50,603 nucleotides of DNA from SAR202 cluster bacterium bin90 (GTDB lineage Bacteria > Chloroflexota > Dehalococcoidia > Lucifugimonadales > JADFKI01). This document shows, in pieces, positions 8,869-17,784 of the stretch. Positions within the stretch are counted from its first letter, which is position 1. Every line of letters starts with the position of its first letter. The DNA lies in NCBI GenBank assembly GCA_002238855.1, contig MPND01000025.1:1-50603 (forward strand). The letters run 5' to 3'. Position numbers and translations under genes: made by a program. Under the pieces are notes generated by a model. The model searched no databases. It saw only the letters and a program-made list of their open reading frames with translations, and was not told the DNA's origin.

Positions 8869-10071
8869 ATGACATCGGCAGCAGAATGGAAAGAGAAAGA
8901 AAGCCAATATTACATACACACGTTCAACCGCCAACCAATGGTAATAGAACGTGGTGAAGGTGTGAGGGTATGGGATACGGAAGGCAAGGAATACCTGGAC
9001 TTCACGGCCGGCTTGGCGGTGAACAACTTGGGCCATTGCCATCCGGCCGTCACGGAGGCGATCCAGAAGCAGGCTGCCACACTGATGCAGACCTCAAACC
9101 TGTTCTACACTATTCCGCAGCTTGAGCTTGCGGAGGCGCTGGTTGAAAACAGCTGCATGGACAAGGTGTTCTTCGCCAACAGCGGTGTTGAAGCCAACGA
9201 GGGAGCGGTCAAGCTGGCGCGTAAGTATGGCCGTCTTCATCGTGATGGGGCACAGGACATTATCACCGTGCTCAACTCGTTCCACGGACGCACGCTGGGC
9301 ATGATAGCCGCTACCGGCCAGCCGGCGTATCAGCAGGCGTGGCTCCCGCTGGCAGAAGGCTACACGAATGTGCCATACGAAGACCTGGACGCAATACGCG
9401 AAGCTACCACAGACAAGACCTGCGCCGTCATGGTCGAAGTGCTGCAGGGTGAGGGCGGCGTCAATGTGCCAACCGAAGGCTATCTCAAGGGCCTGCGCGA
9501 GTGGTGCGACGAGAACAACATCCTACTGATCTTCGACGAAGTGCAGACCGGCATGGGACGCCTAGGCAGCCTGTGGGGTTACGAGCGCTTCGATGTCGAG
9601 CCCGATGTGATGACATCCGCCAAGGGACTGGGGAACGGTGTGCCCATCGGGGCATTCATGTGCAAGGACACTTGCGATGTGCTGGAGCCGGGAGACCACG
9701 GCAGTACATTCGGCGGAAACGTCCTCACGACGGCGGCAGGTAATGCCACAGTCCGCTACATGGTCGAGAACGACATCCCCGGTCACGCCCGCAAAGTCGG
9801 GGCGTATCTCGAATCCAAGCTCGAAGAGATGCGGGCAGCGCGTCCCGATGTCGTGAAGGGCTATCGCGGCATGGGTTTGCTTATTGCACTACTTCTGCAG
9901 AATCCGATTGCTCCCGCGGTCGTGGCAGCTGCGAACAACGAGGGCGTGCTTCTGAATCCGGTGCTCCCCGATGCCATCCGCTTTATGCCTCCTTTGATAA
10001 TCACTGAGGCGGACGTTGACGAATGCATGGAGAAGTTGAACAGGGCGATTGACACGGTTGTTGCCGGCTAG
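8869..10071 (+). CDS. argD: Acetylornithine aminotransferase (class III PLP)
   Basis: PLP enzyme that converts N-acetylglutamate semialdehyde to N-acetylornithine using glutamate. Its 400-residue length is typical of ArgD. Visible motifs are FTAGLAVNNLGHCHP, FFANSGVEANEGAVKLARKY (phosphate cup), IFDEVQTGMGR (the Asp that pairs with the pyridine nitrogen) and TSAKGLGNG with the Schiff-base Lys at about residue 252, then GDHGSTFGGN. The ATG follows a GGAGG-type ribosome site (ATGGAGGAAATGCA). It lies between argB/UPF0182 and argG. Related 4-aminobutyrate or succinylornithine transaminases share the fold, but the neighbours favour ArgD. Confidence 0.93.
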   Translation: MTSAAEWKEKESQYYIHTFNRQPMVIERGEGVRVWDTEGKEYLDFTAGLAVNNLGHCHPAVTEAIQKQAATLMQTSNLFYTIPQLELAEALVENSCMDKVFFANSGVEANEGAVKLARKYGRLHRDGAQDIITVLNSFHGRTLGMIAATGQPAYQQAWLPLAEGYTNVPYEDLDAIREATTDKTCAVMVEVLQGEGGVNVPTEGYLKGLREWCDENNILLIFDEVQTGMGRLGSLWGYERFDVEPDVMTSAKGLGNGVPIGAFMCKDTCDVLEPGDHGSTFGGNVLTTAAGNATVRYMVENDIPGHARKVGAYLESKLEEMRAARPDVVKGYRGMGLLIALLLQNPIAPAVVAAANNEGVLLNPVLPDAIRFMPPLIITEADVDECMEKLNRAIDTVVAG

Positions 10072-10116
10072 AATCAAGAAAACTGACACACTAGACTTGG
10101 AGATCCTCTGCCACAA

Positions 10117-11379
10117 ATGAACTGGCGCGAACTCAAAGACAGCAACATTACGCAAGTAGCCGGCGCGGTGTCCGGCGGTCTAGATAGCTGCACCGTTACG
10201 CACTGGCTGAAAAGCAAGGGCTTCTCGGTGCATTGCTTCACGGTAGATCTCGGTCAGCCGGACGAAGAGAGCCTTGACGCTGTGAAGGACCGAATGCTCG
10301 GCAGCGGTGCGGAGAGCGCGCATATTGTGCAGGGACAGGACGCCCTCGCAGAAGCTGGATTGAAGGTCATACAGTCGCAGGCGCGATACGAAGGCGGCTA
10401 CTGGAATACAACTGGTATTGCGCGTCCAATCACCGTCGGCGCGATGCTGCCGGAAATTGACGCGCAAGACATCGGCGTGCTCTTTCATGGCGCGACCGGG
10501 CGGGGCAACGATCAGGTGCGATTTCAGTTAGCCGCAAACACTTTGCAGCCGTCGTTGCAGGTATATGCGCCCTGGCGCGACCCCGAGTTCGTGCAGCAGT
10601 TCCCAGGACGGCAGCAAATGCTCGACTACTGCGAGGAGAACGATCTGCCCATCAGACCGTCGCGCGAGTCTCGCTACTCCACGGATGCGAACTTCCTTGG
10701 ATTGACACACGAGGCAGGCGACTTGGAAGATGTCGCGATTTCTCCCGTATTTGTCGAACCGGGTATGGGCGTCTGGCCTTGGGACGCGCCCGACTCGGAT
10801 GAGATTGTCACTATTCGATGGGAAGAAGGCGTTCCGGTAACTCTCAACGGCAACCCCCTTGGTCTAGTAGAGATGTTTCAGCAGGCGAACCGCGTTGCCG
10901 GTAAGCACGCCGTGGGAATTGGCACTCATGTTGTGGAGAACCGATTCGTAGGCGTAAAATCTCGCGGCATATATGAATCACCGGGAATGGAACTGCTTGG
11001 GCGAAGCTATGAGTACCTGCTGCAGTTCATCCTAGACAGGCGCGCACGTGAACTATTCGACTACCTCTCCGGTGTAATTAGCCTTCAGATATATCAGGGT
11101 TACTGGCTCGACCTGGCGACCACCTCGGCACTGGCAGCGCTGGAGCCGATGACACGCCTCGCCTCCGGAACCATATCCGTGAGGCTGTACAAGGGCAGCA
11201 TCTTCTTTGACACGGCCGACGACACGCCTGAGGCAATGCCTTATTCACTCTACACAGACGACTCATCCATGGAGGCGATGGGAACCTACGACCACTCGGA
11301 CGCCGAGGGGTTCTTAAAAGTTCTGGGCATTTCCTCCAAGAATGTGGGCGTGCGGCAGTATCCCCACCTCAACAGGTAG
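10117..11379 (+). CDS. argG: Argininosuccinate synthase
   Basis: Joins citrulline and aspartate with ATP to make argininosuccinate, the penultimate step of arginine synthesis. The 420-residue protein opens with the PP-loop motif SGGLDS at residues 19-24, followed by the DLGQPDE region, GATGRGNDQVRF (substrate and ATP contacts) and ESRYSTDANFLG. The C-terminal part carries IGTHVVENRFVGVKSRGIYESPG, which matches the tetramer-forming domain. It starts 45 bases after argD. No citrulline-making carbamoyltransferase (argF) or argC lies in the window, so the pathway is split around the genome. Confidence 0.95.
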   Translation: MNWRELKDSNITQVAGAVSGGLDSCTVTHWLKSKGFSVHCFTVDLGQPDEESLDAVKDRMLGSGAESAHIVQGQDALAEAGLKVIQSQARYEGGYWNTTGIARPITVGAMLPEIDAQDIGVLFHGATGRGNDQVRFQLAANTLQPSLQVYAPWRDPEFVQQFPGRQQMLDYCEENDLPIRPSRESRYSTDANFLGLTHEAGDLEDVAISPVFVEPGMGVWPWDAPDSDEIVTIRWEEGVPVTLNGNPLGLVEMFQQANRVAGKHAVGIGTHVVENRFVGVKSRGIYESPGMELLGRSYEYLLQFILDRRARELFDYLSGVISLQIYQGYWLDLATTSALAALEPMTRLASGTISVRLYKGSIFFDTADDTPEAMPYSLYTDDSSMEAMGTYDHSDAEGFLKVLGISSKNVGVRQYPHLNR

Positions 11380-11426
11380 CCTAGCTTCCCAGCCACGTCT
11401 GAATTCACAGGCCCGACGAATAGGTA

Positions 11427-12590
11427 ATGGAAATGACGACTACTTCCAGCGAGACCCGCAATCAGATGACTAATCTCGTGCGTGAATTCGTTCGCCGCGA
11501 TGTAGATCCTGTCGTCAACTACTTCGAGAACGAGGACATATACCCTCAGGAGCTTGTGGACAAGATGGCCGAGATGGGACTGTTCGGCATCATGATTCCA
11601 GAGGAGTATGGCGGGCTTGGTCTCGACTACACCACATTTGCCCTGATATTCGAGGAGCTTAGCAAGGGCTGGATGAGCCTTACGGGCCCCCTCGGCACGC
11701 ATCACATCCTCGCCTATGTCATCTCAACCTACGGGACAGAGGAGATGAAGCAACGATTTCTGCCCAAGATGGCGGAGGGTGTAATACGTGGAGGACTGGC
11801 GCTCACCGAGCCGGGCGGCGGAAGCGACATGCAGAACCTTCAGACCTCCGCTGTCAAGGACGGCGAAGAGTATGTAATAAACGGCAACAAGATGTTCATC
11901 TCGAACGGCGCCAGCGGCAATGCCTTCGCTGTCCTTGCGCGCACGGACAAGACGGCGAATCCTCCCCATCGCGGCATAAGTTGCTTCGTCGTGGAAAAGC
12001 CTGCCGCAGGATTCACGGTCGCGCAGAAACTCGACAAGCTAGGTTATCGCGGCATTGATACCACTGAGCTCGTCTTCGACAATGTTCGCATCCCCACTGA
12101 GAACTTGATCGGCGATGTAGAAGGGCGGGGCTTCGGGCAAGTTATGAGTGGCTTGGAAGGTGGGCGCATCAACGTCGCGGCGCGCGCAGTTGGCGTGGCG
12201 ACCGCAGCATTCGATGCCGCCATCAAGTATGCGCAGCAACGCGAATCGTTTGGGCAGCCTATCGCGCAGCATCAGGCGATTCAGCTGAAACTCGCGGAGA
12301 TGGCGACGAATATCGAAGCCGCGAGGCTGCTGACATACGAGGCGGCGCGTAAGAAGGACTCCGGTGAGCGGGTTGACCTCGAAGCGGGCATGGCAAAGCT
12401 GTTCGCCAGCGAGATGTGCGGCGAAGTTACTATGGAGGCGATGCGCATCCACGGCGGCTATGGCTATATCAAGGACTATCCGCTCGAACGCTACTACCGG
12501 GACGCGCCTCTCATGATTATCGGCGAGGGCACGAACGAGATCCAGAAGCTGATAATCGCCCGCAGGCTGCTGCAGAAGTACCAGATTTAG
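11427..12590 (+). CDS. Acyl-CoA dehydrogenase
   Basis: FAD enzyme that oxidises an acyl-CoA to its trans-2-enoyl form. The 387-residue length and domain order (helical N-domain, beta middle domain, helical C-domain) are standard. The FAD/substrate signature GGLALTEPGGGSD and the GMRIHGGYGYIKDYPLERYYRD-type C-terminal region are present (here split around AMRIHGGYGYI). The catalytic-base position is Glu 367 in IGEGTNEIQ, as in short and medium-chain members. It is followed after 32 bases by a MaoC-type hydratase, so the pair could do consecutive oxidation and hydration of one acyl-CoA. The two sit between argG and argH, which is unusual; the acyl substrate is unknown. Confidence 0.92.
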   Translation: MEMTTTSSETRNQMTNLVREFVRRDVDPVVNYFENEDIYPQELVDKMAEMGLFGIMIPEEYGGLGLDYTTFALIFEELSKGWMSLTGPLGTHHILAYVISTYGTEEMKQRFLPKMAEGVIRGGLALTEPGGGSDMQNLQTSAVKDGEEYVINGNKMFISNGASGNAFAVLARTDKTANPPHRGISCFVVEKPAAGFTVAQKLDKLGYRGIDTTELVFDNVRIPTENLIGDVEGRGFGQVMSGLEGGRINVAARAVGVATAAFDAAIKYAQQRESFGQPIAQHQAIQLKLAEMATNIEAARLLTYEAARKKDSGERVDLEAGMAKLFASEMCGEVTMEAMRIHGGYGYIKDYPLERYYRDAPLMIIGEGTNEIQKLIIARRLLQKYQI

Positions 12591-12622
12591 GGTCCACAGA
12601 AGATTCAGAGTAGGAAAGCACT

Positions 12623-13126
12623 ATGATTCACGACGGTCGAGATTCATTCGGTGGTTACCTTGATGATTTCAAGGCTGGTGACATATTCAAGCACTGGCCC
12701 GGCAAGACCATCACGGCGATGGACAATCACCTGTTCACGCTTCTGACGATGAATACGAACCCGCTCCACTTCGACGAGCATTACATGAAGGACCACCCTC
12801 ACGGCAGGATCCTTGTGAATGGCATGCTTGTCTTCAGCCTAGTGGTGGGAATCAGCGTCCGCGATACTTCCGGCAAGGCAATTGCAAATCTGGAATACGA
12901 AAATGCTACTCACGACGGCCCCACATTTGAGGGCGACACGATCTATGCTGAGAGCGAGATACTAGACGTGCGGGTCTCGAAGAGCCGTCCCGACCGCGGT
13001 ATCGTCTATATGGAGTCGCGCGGCATCAACCAGCGCGGCGAGCAGGTTCTTACATTGAGACGCCGCTTCCTTGTAACTAAGCGTCCCGCAGAAGAAGTGG
13101 TTGGCGCTGCTGCATCCGATGCCTAG
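12623..13126 (+). CDS. MaoC-like (hot-dog fold) acyl-CoA hydratase/dehydratase
   Basis: 167-residue single hot-dog protein of the MaoC dehydratase family, which adds water to enoyl-CoA. Visible features are TMNTNPLHFDEHYMK, carrying the Asn/His of the hydratase-2 active site, then HGRILVNGMLVFSLVVG and a C-terminal strand region with TLRRRFLVTKR. The spacing resembles mesaconyl-CoA hydratase and other Chloroflexota homologs. It follows the acyl-CoA dehydrogenase by 32 bases and shares ATGCCTAG with the start of argH, so the three are translationally linked. The exact substrate cannot be read from sequence. Confidence 0.88.
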   Translation: MIHDGRDSFGGYLDDFKAGDIFKHWPGKTITAMDNHLFTLLTMNTNPLHFDEHYMKDHPHGRILVNGMLVFSLVVGISVRDTSGKAIANLEYENATHDGPTFEGDTIYAESEILDVRVSKSRPDRGIVYMESRGINQRGEQVLTLRRRFLVTKRPAEEVVGAAASDA

Positions 13127-14498
13127 ACTGGGAGGGATGCGAGAGGTAACTTCGGCCTACACTGTCTCCATCCACTACGACCGCAGGCTGTACCGCCAGG
13201 ACATCGCAGGCTCGATCGCCCATGCCCGCATGCTCGCCAAGCAGGGCATAATCGATGACGACGACGCCACTGCAATCACCAATGGATTGCAGGAGATACT
13301 CCAGGAGATTGAGGACGGCAGCTTTGAATGGCGTCCTGAACTTGAAGATATCCACATGAATGTGGAAAACCGCCTACACGAAAAGATAGGCGAGGCTGCT
13401 GGCAGGCTGCATACGGCACGCTCGCGGAACGATCAGATTGCTCTCGATATTCGGATGTTCGCCAAGGACGCCATCAACGAGGTTCTTGACGCAGTCCACG
13501 ACTTGAGATCGTCAATTGTCCTACAATCTGAGGCCAACATCACTGCAGTGATGCCCGGCTACACTCATGTGCAACGCGCGCAGCCCGTTCTTTTCGCTCA
13601 CCACATGCTTGCTTACTTCGAAATGCTGGGTCGCGACGCCGACCGCTTCCGACAGGCTTATGATCGTGCCGACGTTCTTCCCCTAGGGAGCGGGGCGCTC
13701 GCGGGCTTGCCATATCCCATAGATCGCGAATTCGTGGCGCGGGAACTGGGGTTCAGCCGAATTTCCCGCAACAGCATGGATGCCGTCGCCGACAGGGACT
13801 TCCTGCTGGACTTTCAATCGGCAGCCGCGATATGCATGATGCATCTGTCGCGGATGGCGGAAGAGCTTGTTTTATGGTCGTCCGATGAGTTTGCCTTCAC
13901 TCGCCTTAGTGATGAATACACGACCGGCAGCAGCATCATGCCGCAGAAGCGGAACCCTGATTTCGCGGAGCTTGCGCGCGGCAAGACGGGTAGGGTGTTT
14001 GGCGGCTTGATGGCTCTGCTGACTCTTATGAAGGGATTGCCGCTCACATATAATCGCGACATGCAGGAGGACAAGGAGGGCTTTTTCGACACCTTCGACA
14101 CCTTGCTCGCCACACTTACGATTTTCGCCGACATGATTGATAAGATGCACATCGTTCCCGAACGAATGCGAGAGGCGGCACAGGGCAGCTACGTCCTTGC
14201 CACCGACATAGCCGATTATCTGGTGGACAGAGGCATGCCCTTCCGGGAGGCGCACGGCGTCGTTGCGCGGCTGTCAGAATATGCCGTAGGGCGTGGTGTA
14301 CAGTTCGAGGAACTGTCGCTGGATGAGTACCGTAGTTTCTCGGATCTGTTCGACGAAGAAGTGCTTGCTATCAGTGTGGAGTCATCCGTTGGGGCGCGAG
14401 ACGTACCGGGCGGGACCGCATTTTCTCGTGTCAAGCAGGCAGTCGTCGAGGCGAAAACCCAACTTCTGAGTGAGCAGGGGGCCGAAAGTGACAGCTGA
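13119..14498 (+). CDS. argH: Argininosuccinate lyase
   Basis: Splits argininosuccinate into arginine and fumarate, the last step of the pathway. Superfamily motifs are SIHYDRRLYRQDI and GSIAHARML at the N-terminus, HTARSRNDQIALDIRM, TPGYTHVQRAQPV-like region (PGYTHVQRAQ), and the fumarase/lyase signature GSSIMPQKRNPD with the catalytic Ser loop. The start is uncertain. ATG at 13,119 overlaps the maoC stop (ATGCCTAG) and gives MPRLGGMREV, which aligns with the usual LWGGRF opening. ATG at 13,137 has a GGGAGGG directly against it, too close for a normal ribosome site. The length from 13,119 is 459 residues, as expected. Confidence 0.94.
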   Translation: MPRLGGMREVTSAYTVSIHYDRRLYRQDIAGSIAHARMLAKQGIIDDDDATAITNGLQEILQEIEDGSFEWRPELEDIHMNVENRLHEKIGEAAGRLHTARSRNDQIALDIRMFAKDAINEVLDAVHDLRSSIVLQSEANITAVMPGYTHVQRAQPVLFAHHMLAYFEMLGRDADRFRQAYDRADVLPLGSGALAGLPYPIDREFVARELGFSRISRNSMDAVADRDFLLDFQSAAAICMMHLSRMAEELVLWSSDEFAFTRLSDEYTTGSSIMPQKRNPDFAELARGKTGRVFGGLMALLTLMKGLPLTYNRDMQEDKEGFFDTFDTLLATLTIFADMIDKMHIVPERMREAAQGSYVLATDIADYLVDRGMPFREAHGVVARLSEYAVGRGVQFEELSLDEYRSFSDLFDEEVLAISVESSVGARDVPGGTAFSRVKQAVVEAKTQLLSEQGAESDS

Positions 14499-15159
14499 TC
14501 GTATCATCAAGATAGCGCCGTCAATCTTGTCAGCGGATTTCGCCAGATTAGGCGAGCAGGTTGCTGAAGCAGAGCAGGGTGGAGCCGACGCAATTCATAT
14601 CGACATTATGGATGGCAATTTCGTCCCCAATATCACGATGGGCCCGATGATAGTCGAGGCGATTCGCGGTTCCACGAGCCTTCCTTTCGACCTGCACATG
14701 ATGGTAGATGCTCCTGAGCGCTATATTGACGACTTCGCCGGCGCCGGCGCAGACATCATTACCGTTCACGCAGAAGCTTGCAGGCACCTTCACCGCACCG
14801 TGCATCAGATACTTGAGGCAGGTAAGAAGCCGAGTGTGGCAATCAGTCCGGCAACGCCGGTGTTTGCCCTCGATGAAGTCATAGCCGACCTGCACCAGGC
14901 GCTGGTGATGACCGTAAATCCCGGCTTCGGCGGGCAGGCGTTCATTGAGTCCATGCTCGGCAAAATCAGCCGCGTCCGTGCGATGATAGATGAGCGTGGC
15001 TTAACCACCGATCTTCAGGTGGACGGAGGTGTTAGCGCCGCAACTGCCAATAGCGTTGTTCAGGCGGGCGCGAACGTACTCGTCGCAGGTTCCGCCGTCT
15101 ATAACGACCGGATGAGCGTCGCAGAAGGGATCTCAGCTATTCGGACTTGCATCGGCTAG
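14488..15159 (+). CDS. rpe: Ribulose-phosphate 3-epimerase
   Basis: TIM-barrel epimerase that interconverts ribulose 5-phosphate and xylulose 5-phosphate (pentose phosphate or Calvin cycles). The 223-residue protein has IAPSILSADFARL with the first catalytic region, DIMDGNFVPNITMGP, HMMVDAPERYI, MTVNPGFGGQAFI (metal and phosphate contacts) and QVDGGVSAATA, all family signatures. The start is GTG at 14,488, overlapping the end of argH by 11 bases with GGGGG just upstream. GTG at 14,470 would add six residues. It closes the plus-strand run and converges with hemL. Confidence 0.94.
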   Translation: MTADRIIKIAPSILSADFARLGEQVAEAEQGGADAIHIDIMDGNFVPNITMGPMIVEAIRGSTSLPFDLHMMVDAPERYIDDFAGAGADIITVHAEACRHLHRTVHQILEAGKKPSVAISPATPVFALDEVIADLHQALVMTVNPGFGGQAFIESMLGKISRVRAMIDERGLTTDLQVDGGVSAATANSVVQAGANVLVAGSAVYNDRMSVAEGISAIRTCIG

Positions 15160-15174
15160 GCACAACTTCTAATC

Positions 15175-16452
15175 TCACGCCAATGCGCGCCGTGCCGCGC
15201 TTATAGTTGCTTCGATATCCGCATCGCTGTGCGCCGTTGAAACGAACATTGCCTCGAACGGCGAAGGCGGAAGATATACGCCCTCTCCCAGCATCCTGTG
15301 GAAGAAGCGCCCGAACCCCTCTCTGTCTGAAGCTGATACCGTTTCCCACCCGGTTACCTCGCCTGCATTGAAGAACAGCGTCATCATTGAACCGACCCGG
15401 TTGATCCGCAGCGGAACTTCCGCCTCAGCGAACACTTCCTGCAGCCCCGCCGCAAGTGACGCGGCCTTTGCCCCAAGAGCGTTATACACATCAGGCTCCT
15501 GAAGCTGTTCCAGAGTTGCTATTCCGGCAGCCATCGCCACCGGGTTGCCTGACAGCGTGCCTGCCTGGTACATCCCGCCAAGGGGTGCGACGGTTGCCAT
15601 AATCTCCGCGCTGCCTCCGTATGCACCCACAGGCATGCCGCCGCCGATGATCTTTCCGAGACAGGTAATGTCGGCGGTTATGCCGAAACGCTGTTGCGCA
15701 CCGCCGTACTCCACTCTGAACCCAGTGATAACCTCATCGAAGATCAGCAATGAGTTGTGCTTCTCAGTCAGGTCCCGCAGGCCCTGGAGAAAGCCTTCCT
15801 GCGGAGGCACGACGCCCATATTCCCCGCAATAGGTTCGACGATTACGCAGGCAATATCTTCCGGGAAAGCGTCAAAGTGCGCCTCAACCGATGACAGGTC
15901 GTTGAACACCCCAAGCAGCGTGTCCTGCGCGAATGATGCTGTTACACCCGCGCTGTCCGGAACGCCGTGCGCCAGTGCGCCAGATCCTGCCGCAACCAGT
16001 AGCGCGTCAGAGTGGCCGTGGTAGCCACCCTCGAATTTTACGATCTTCGATCTGCCTGTGTACGCGCGCGCCAGCCTCAGCGCGCTCATCGTCGCCTCCG
16101 TTCCAGAGTTCACAAAGCGCACCATTTCAATGGATTCGTATGCGTCCACGACGAGACGGGCAATTTCGTTTTCTCGCTCGGTTGGAGCGCCGAAGCTGGT
16201 ACCGTCCGCCGCTGCCTGAGTTATCGCGGAAACTACGCGGTCGTTTGCGTGTCCCAGAATGAGCGGTCCCCAGGAGCACACATAGTCGATGTACTCGTTG
16301 CCATCCGTATCCCAGACTCTGCTGCCGGAGCCTCGCGTCAGAAACAGTGGATTGCCGCCAACCGCACCCCATGAGCGCGCGGGGCTATTTACACCACCGG
16401 GTATAATCTCTCTTGCGGCGCCGTACAACTGCTTGGATCGTTCTCGATTCAA
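15175..16452 (-). CDS. hemL: Glutamate-1-semialdehyde 2,1-aminomutase
   Basis: PLP enzyme that converts glutamate-1-semialdehyde to 5-aminolevulinate, the C5 entry into haem and corrinoid synthesis. The 425-residue length is normal. Motifs are IIPGGVNSPAR, FVNSGTEATMSALRLAR, KFEGGYHGHSDALLV, LIFDEVITGFR and CLGKIIGGGMPVGAYGG, with the Schiff-base Lys at about residue 267. It is alone on the minus strand, with 15 bases between its stop and that of rpe. The presence of hemL implies the glutamyl-tRNA route to tetrapyrroles. Class III aminotransferases are similar, but the GGGMPVGA loop and the opening SPAR motif are specific to HemL. Confidence 0.95.
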   Translation of the reverse strand: MNRERSKQLYGAAREIIPGGVNSPARSWGAVGGNPLFLTRGSGSRVWDTDGNEYIDYVCSWGPLILGHANDRVVSAITQAAADGTSFGAPTERENEIARLVVDAYESIEMVRFVNSGTEATMSALRLARAYTGRSKIVKFEGGYHGHSDALLVAAGSGALAHGVPDSAGVTASFAQDTLLGVFNDLSSVEAHFDAFPEDIACVIVEPIAGNMGVVPPQEGFLQGLRDLTEKHNSLLIFDEVITGFRVEYGGAQQRFGITADITCLGKIIGGGMPVGAYGGSAEIMATVAPLGGMYQAGTLSGNPVAMAAGIATLEQLQEPDVYNALGAKAASLAAGLQEVFAEAEVPLRINRVGSMMTLFFNAGEVTGWETVSASDREGFGRFFHRMLGEGVYLPPSPFEAMFVSTAHSDADIEATISAARRALA

Positions 16453-16607
16453 TGTCCTACCTCACTGATGTTACAGCCGTTATTGGTGAAATTATGCAGC
16501 GCATATCATACCATCATCCGCCTGTCGGGGGCGCGACTTTGCCCTGAGGAGGGCGGGCGTTGTACACTTTCCAGTGAATGGAACGCACTCTTCTGAATGG
16601 GGGAAGA

Positions 16608-17747
16608 ATGAAAATTACCGGCATCAAGACACACATATTCTCCTCGCAGCACCGCAACGCCAAGCGAAACTGGCTCATCCTGCGCCTGACCACCGACGAA
16701 GGCATTGAAGGCATCGGCGAGGCGTCAATGCTGAGCTACGATCCGATGGTGGCTACGCTGCTGCACGAATGGACTGAAGCTTATCTCGTGGGCAAGAACC
16801 CGCTGCACCACGAGGTCCACTGGACGCGCATGTACCAGGACAATCTTGGACGTGGGGGACGCCTGTTCAGCACTGCGCTCTCCGGCATCGACATTGCGCT
16901 GTGGGACCTGCGCGGCAAGGCGCTGGGAGTGCCGGTGTATGAACTGCTTGGAGGTCCTTACACTGACCGTATCCGTGTTTATGCCAACGGTTGGTACACT
17001 AATCCGGGGACGCCAGAGCAGAATGGCGAAGAAGCCAGGAGCGTCGTCGAAATGGGCTACACGGCCATGAAATTTGATCCATTCGGGCAACATAACTATG
17101 TGACAATCTCGCCTGAAGAAGCGCAACTTGCAGAGGACAGGGTAGCCGCTGTGCGCGAATCGGTCGGACCGAATATCGAAATCCTGATCGAAGTACACGC
17201 CAAGTTCAATGTCTATACGGCGATACATCTGGGCAAGCGACTCGAACAGTATCGACCGTTTTGGTTTGAGGAGCCAGTATCTCAGGAGAATGTGTCCGAA
17301 ATGAAGCAGGTGCGGGACAATGTGAATATTCCCATCGCTACTGGGGAGAGACTCTACACTAAGTTCCCCTTCTTCGAACTGGTCAAGAACGAAGCGGTTG
17401 ACATTCTCCAGCCCGACATGTGCAACGCTGGCGGCATTACTGAGTTGAAAAAGATCGCCGCCATCGCCGAGCCGCAGCACATCATGATGGCGCCGCACAA
17501 CACTAACGCTGCCGTTGGTACGGTCGCGAGTTTCCACCTGGACGCTGCAATGCCGAACTTCCTAATACAGGAGTACCACGCGGAATTCTACGAGCCGCAC
17601 TACTTCCAGGTATTCGACGGTCTCCCACGTCAGCAGAACGGCTATGTCGAATTGCCGAAGGGGGCAGGTCTAGGGCTGACATTCAACGAAGAAGTGGCGA
17701 TGGAACACCCTTTCATCCCTCTGGGTCACAGCGAACGGGGAATCTAG
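16608..17747 (+). CDS. Mandelate racemase/enolase superfamily sugar-acid dehydratase
   Basis: 379-residue enolase-superfamily protein, most like D-galactonate or mannonate dehydratase-type members. It has the capping domain (KITGIKTHIF onward) and a barrel with metal ligands in the EVH motif (Glu 195, His 197), WFEEP (Glu 221/222) and GERLY (Glu 247), plus the candidate base His 297 in APHNTN. This Glu-x-His, Glu, Glu, His arrangement is that of acid-sugar dehydratases, which lose water to form 2-keto-3-deoxy acids. The start is ATG at 16,608 with GGGGGAAG just upstream; an ATG at 16,578 would add ten residues. The sugar acid cannot be chosen from sequence alone. Confidence 0.88.
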   Translation: MKITGIKTHIFSSQHRNAKRNWLILRLTTDEGIEGIGEASMLSYDPMVATLLHEWTEAYLVGKNPLHHEVHWTRMYQDNLGRGGRLFSTALSGIDIALWDLRGKALGVPVYELLGGPYTDRIRVYANGWYTNPGTPEQNGEEARSVVEMGYTAMKFDPFGQHNYVTISPEEAQLAEDRVAAVRESVGPNIEILIEVHAKFNVYTAIHLGKRLEQYRPFWFEEPVSQENVSEMKQVRDNVNIPIATGERLYTKFPFFELVKNEAVDILQPDMCNAGGITELKKIAAIAEPQHIMMAPHNTNAAVGTVASFHLDAAMPNFLIQEYHAEFYEPHYFQVFDGLPRQQNGYVELPKGAGLGLTFNEEVAMEHPFIPLGHSERGI

Positions 17748-17784
17748 TTGAGCATACCGCTAACCTGAGTTTGAGGATTCATAG

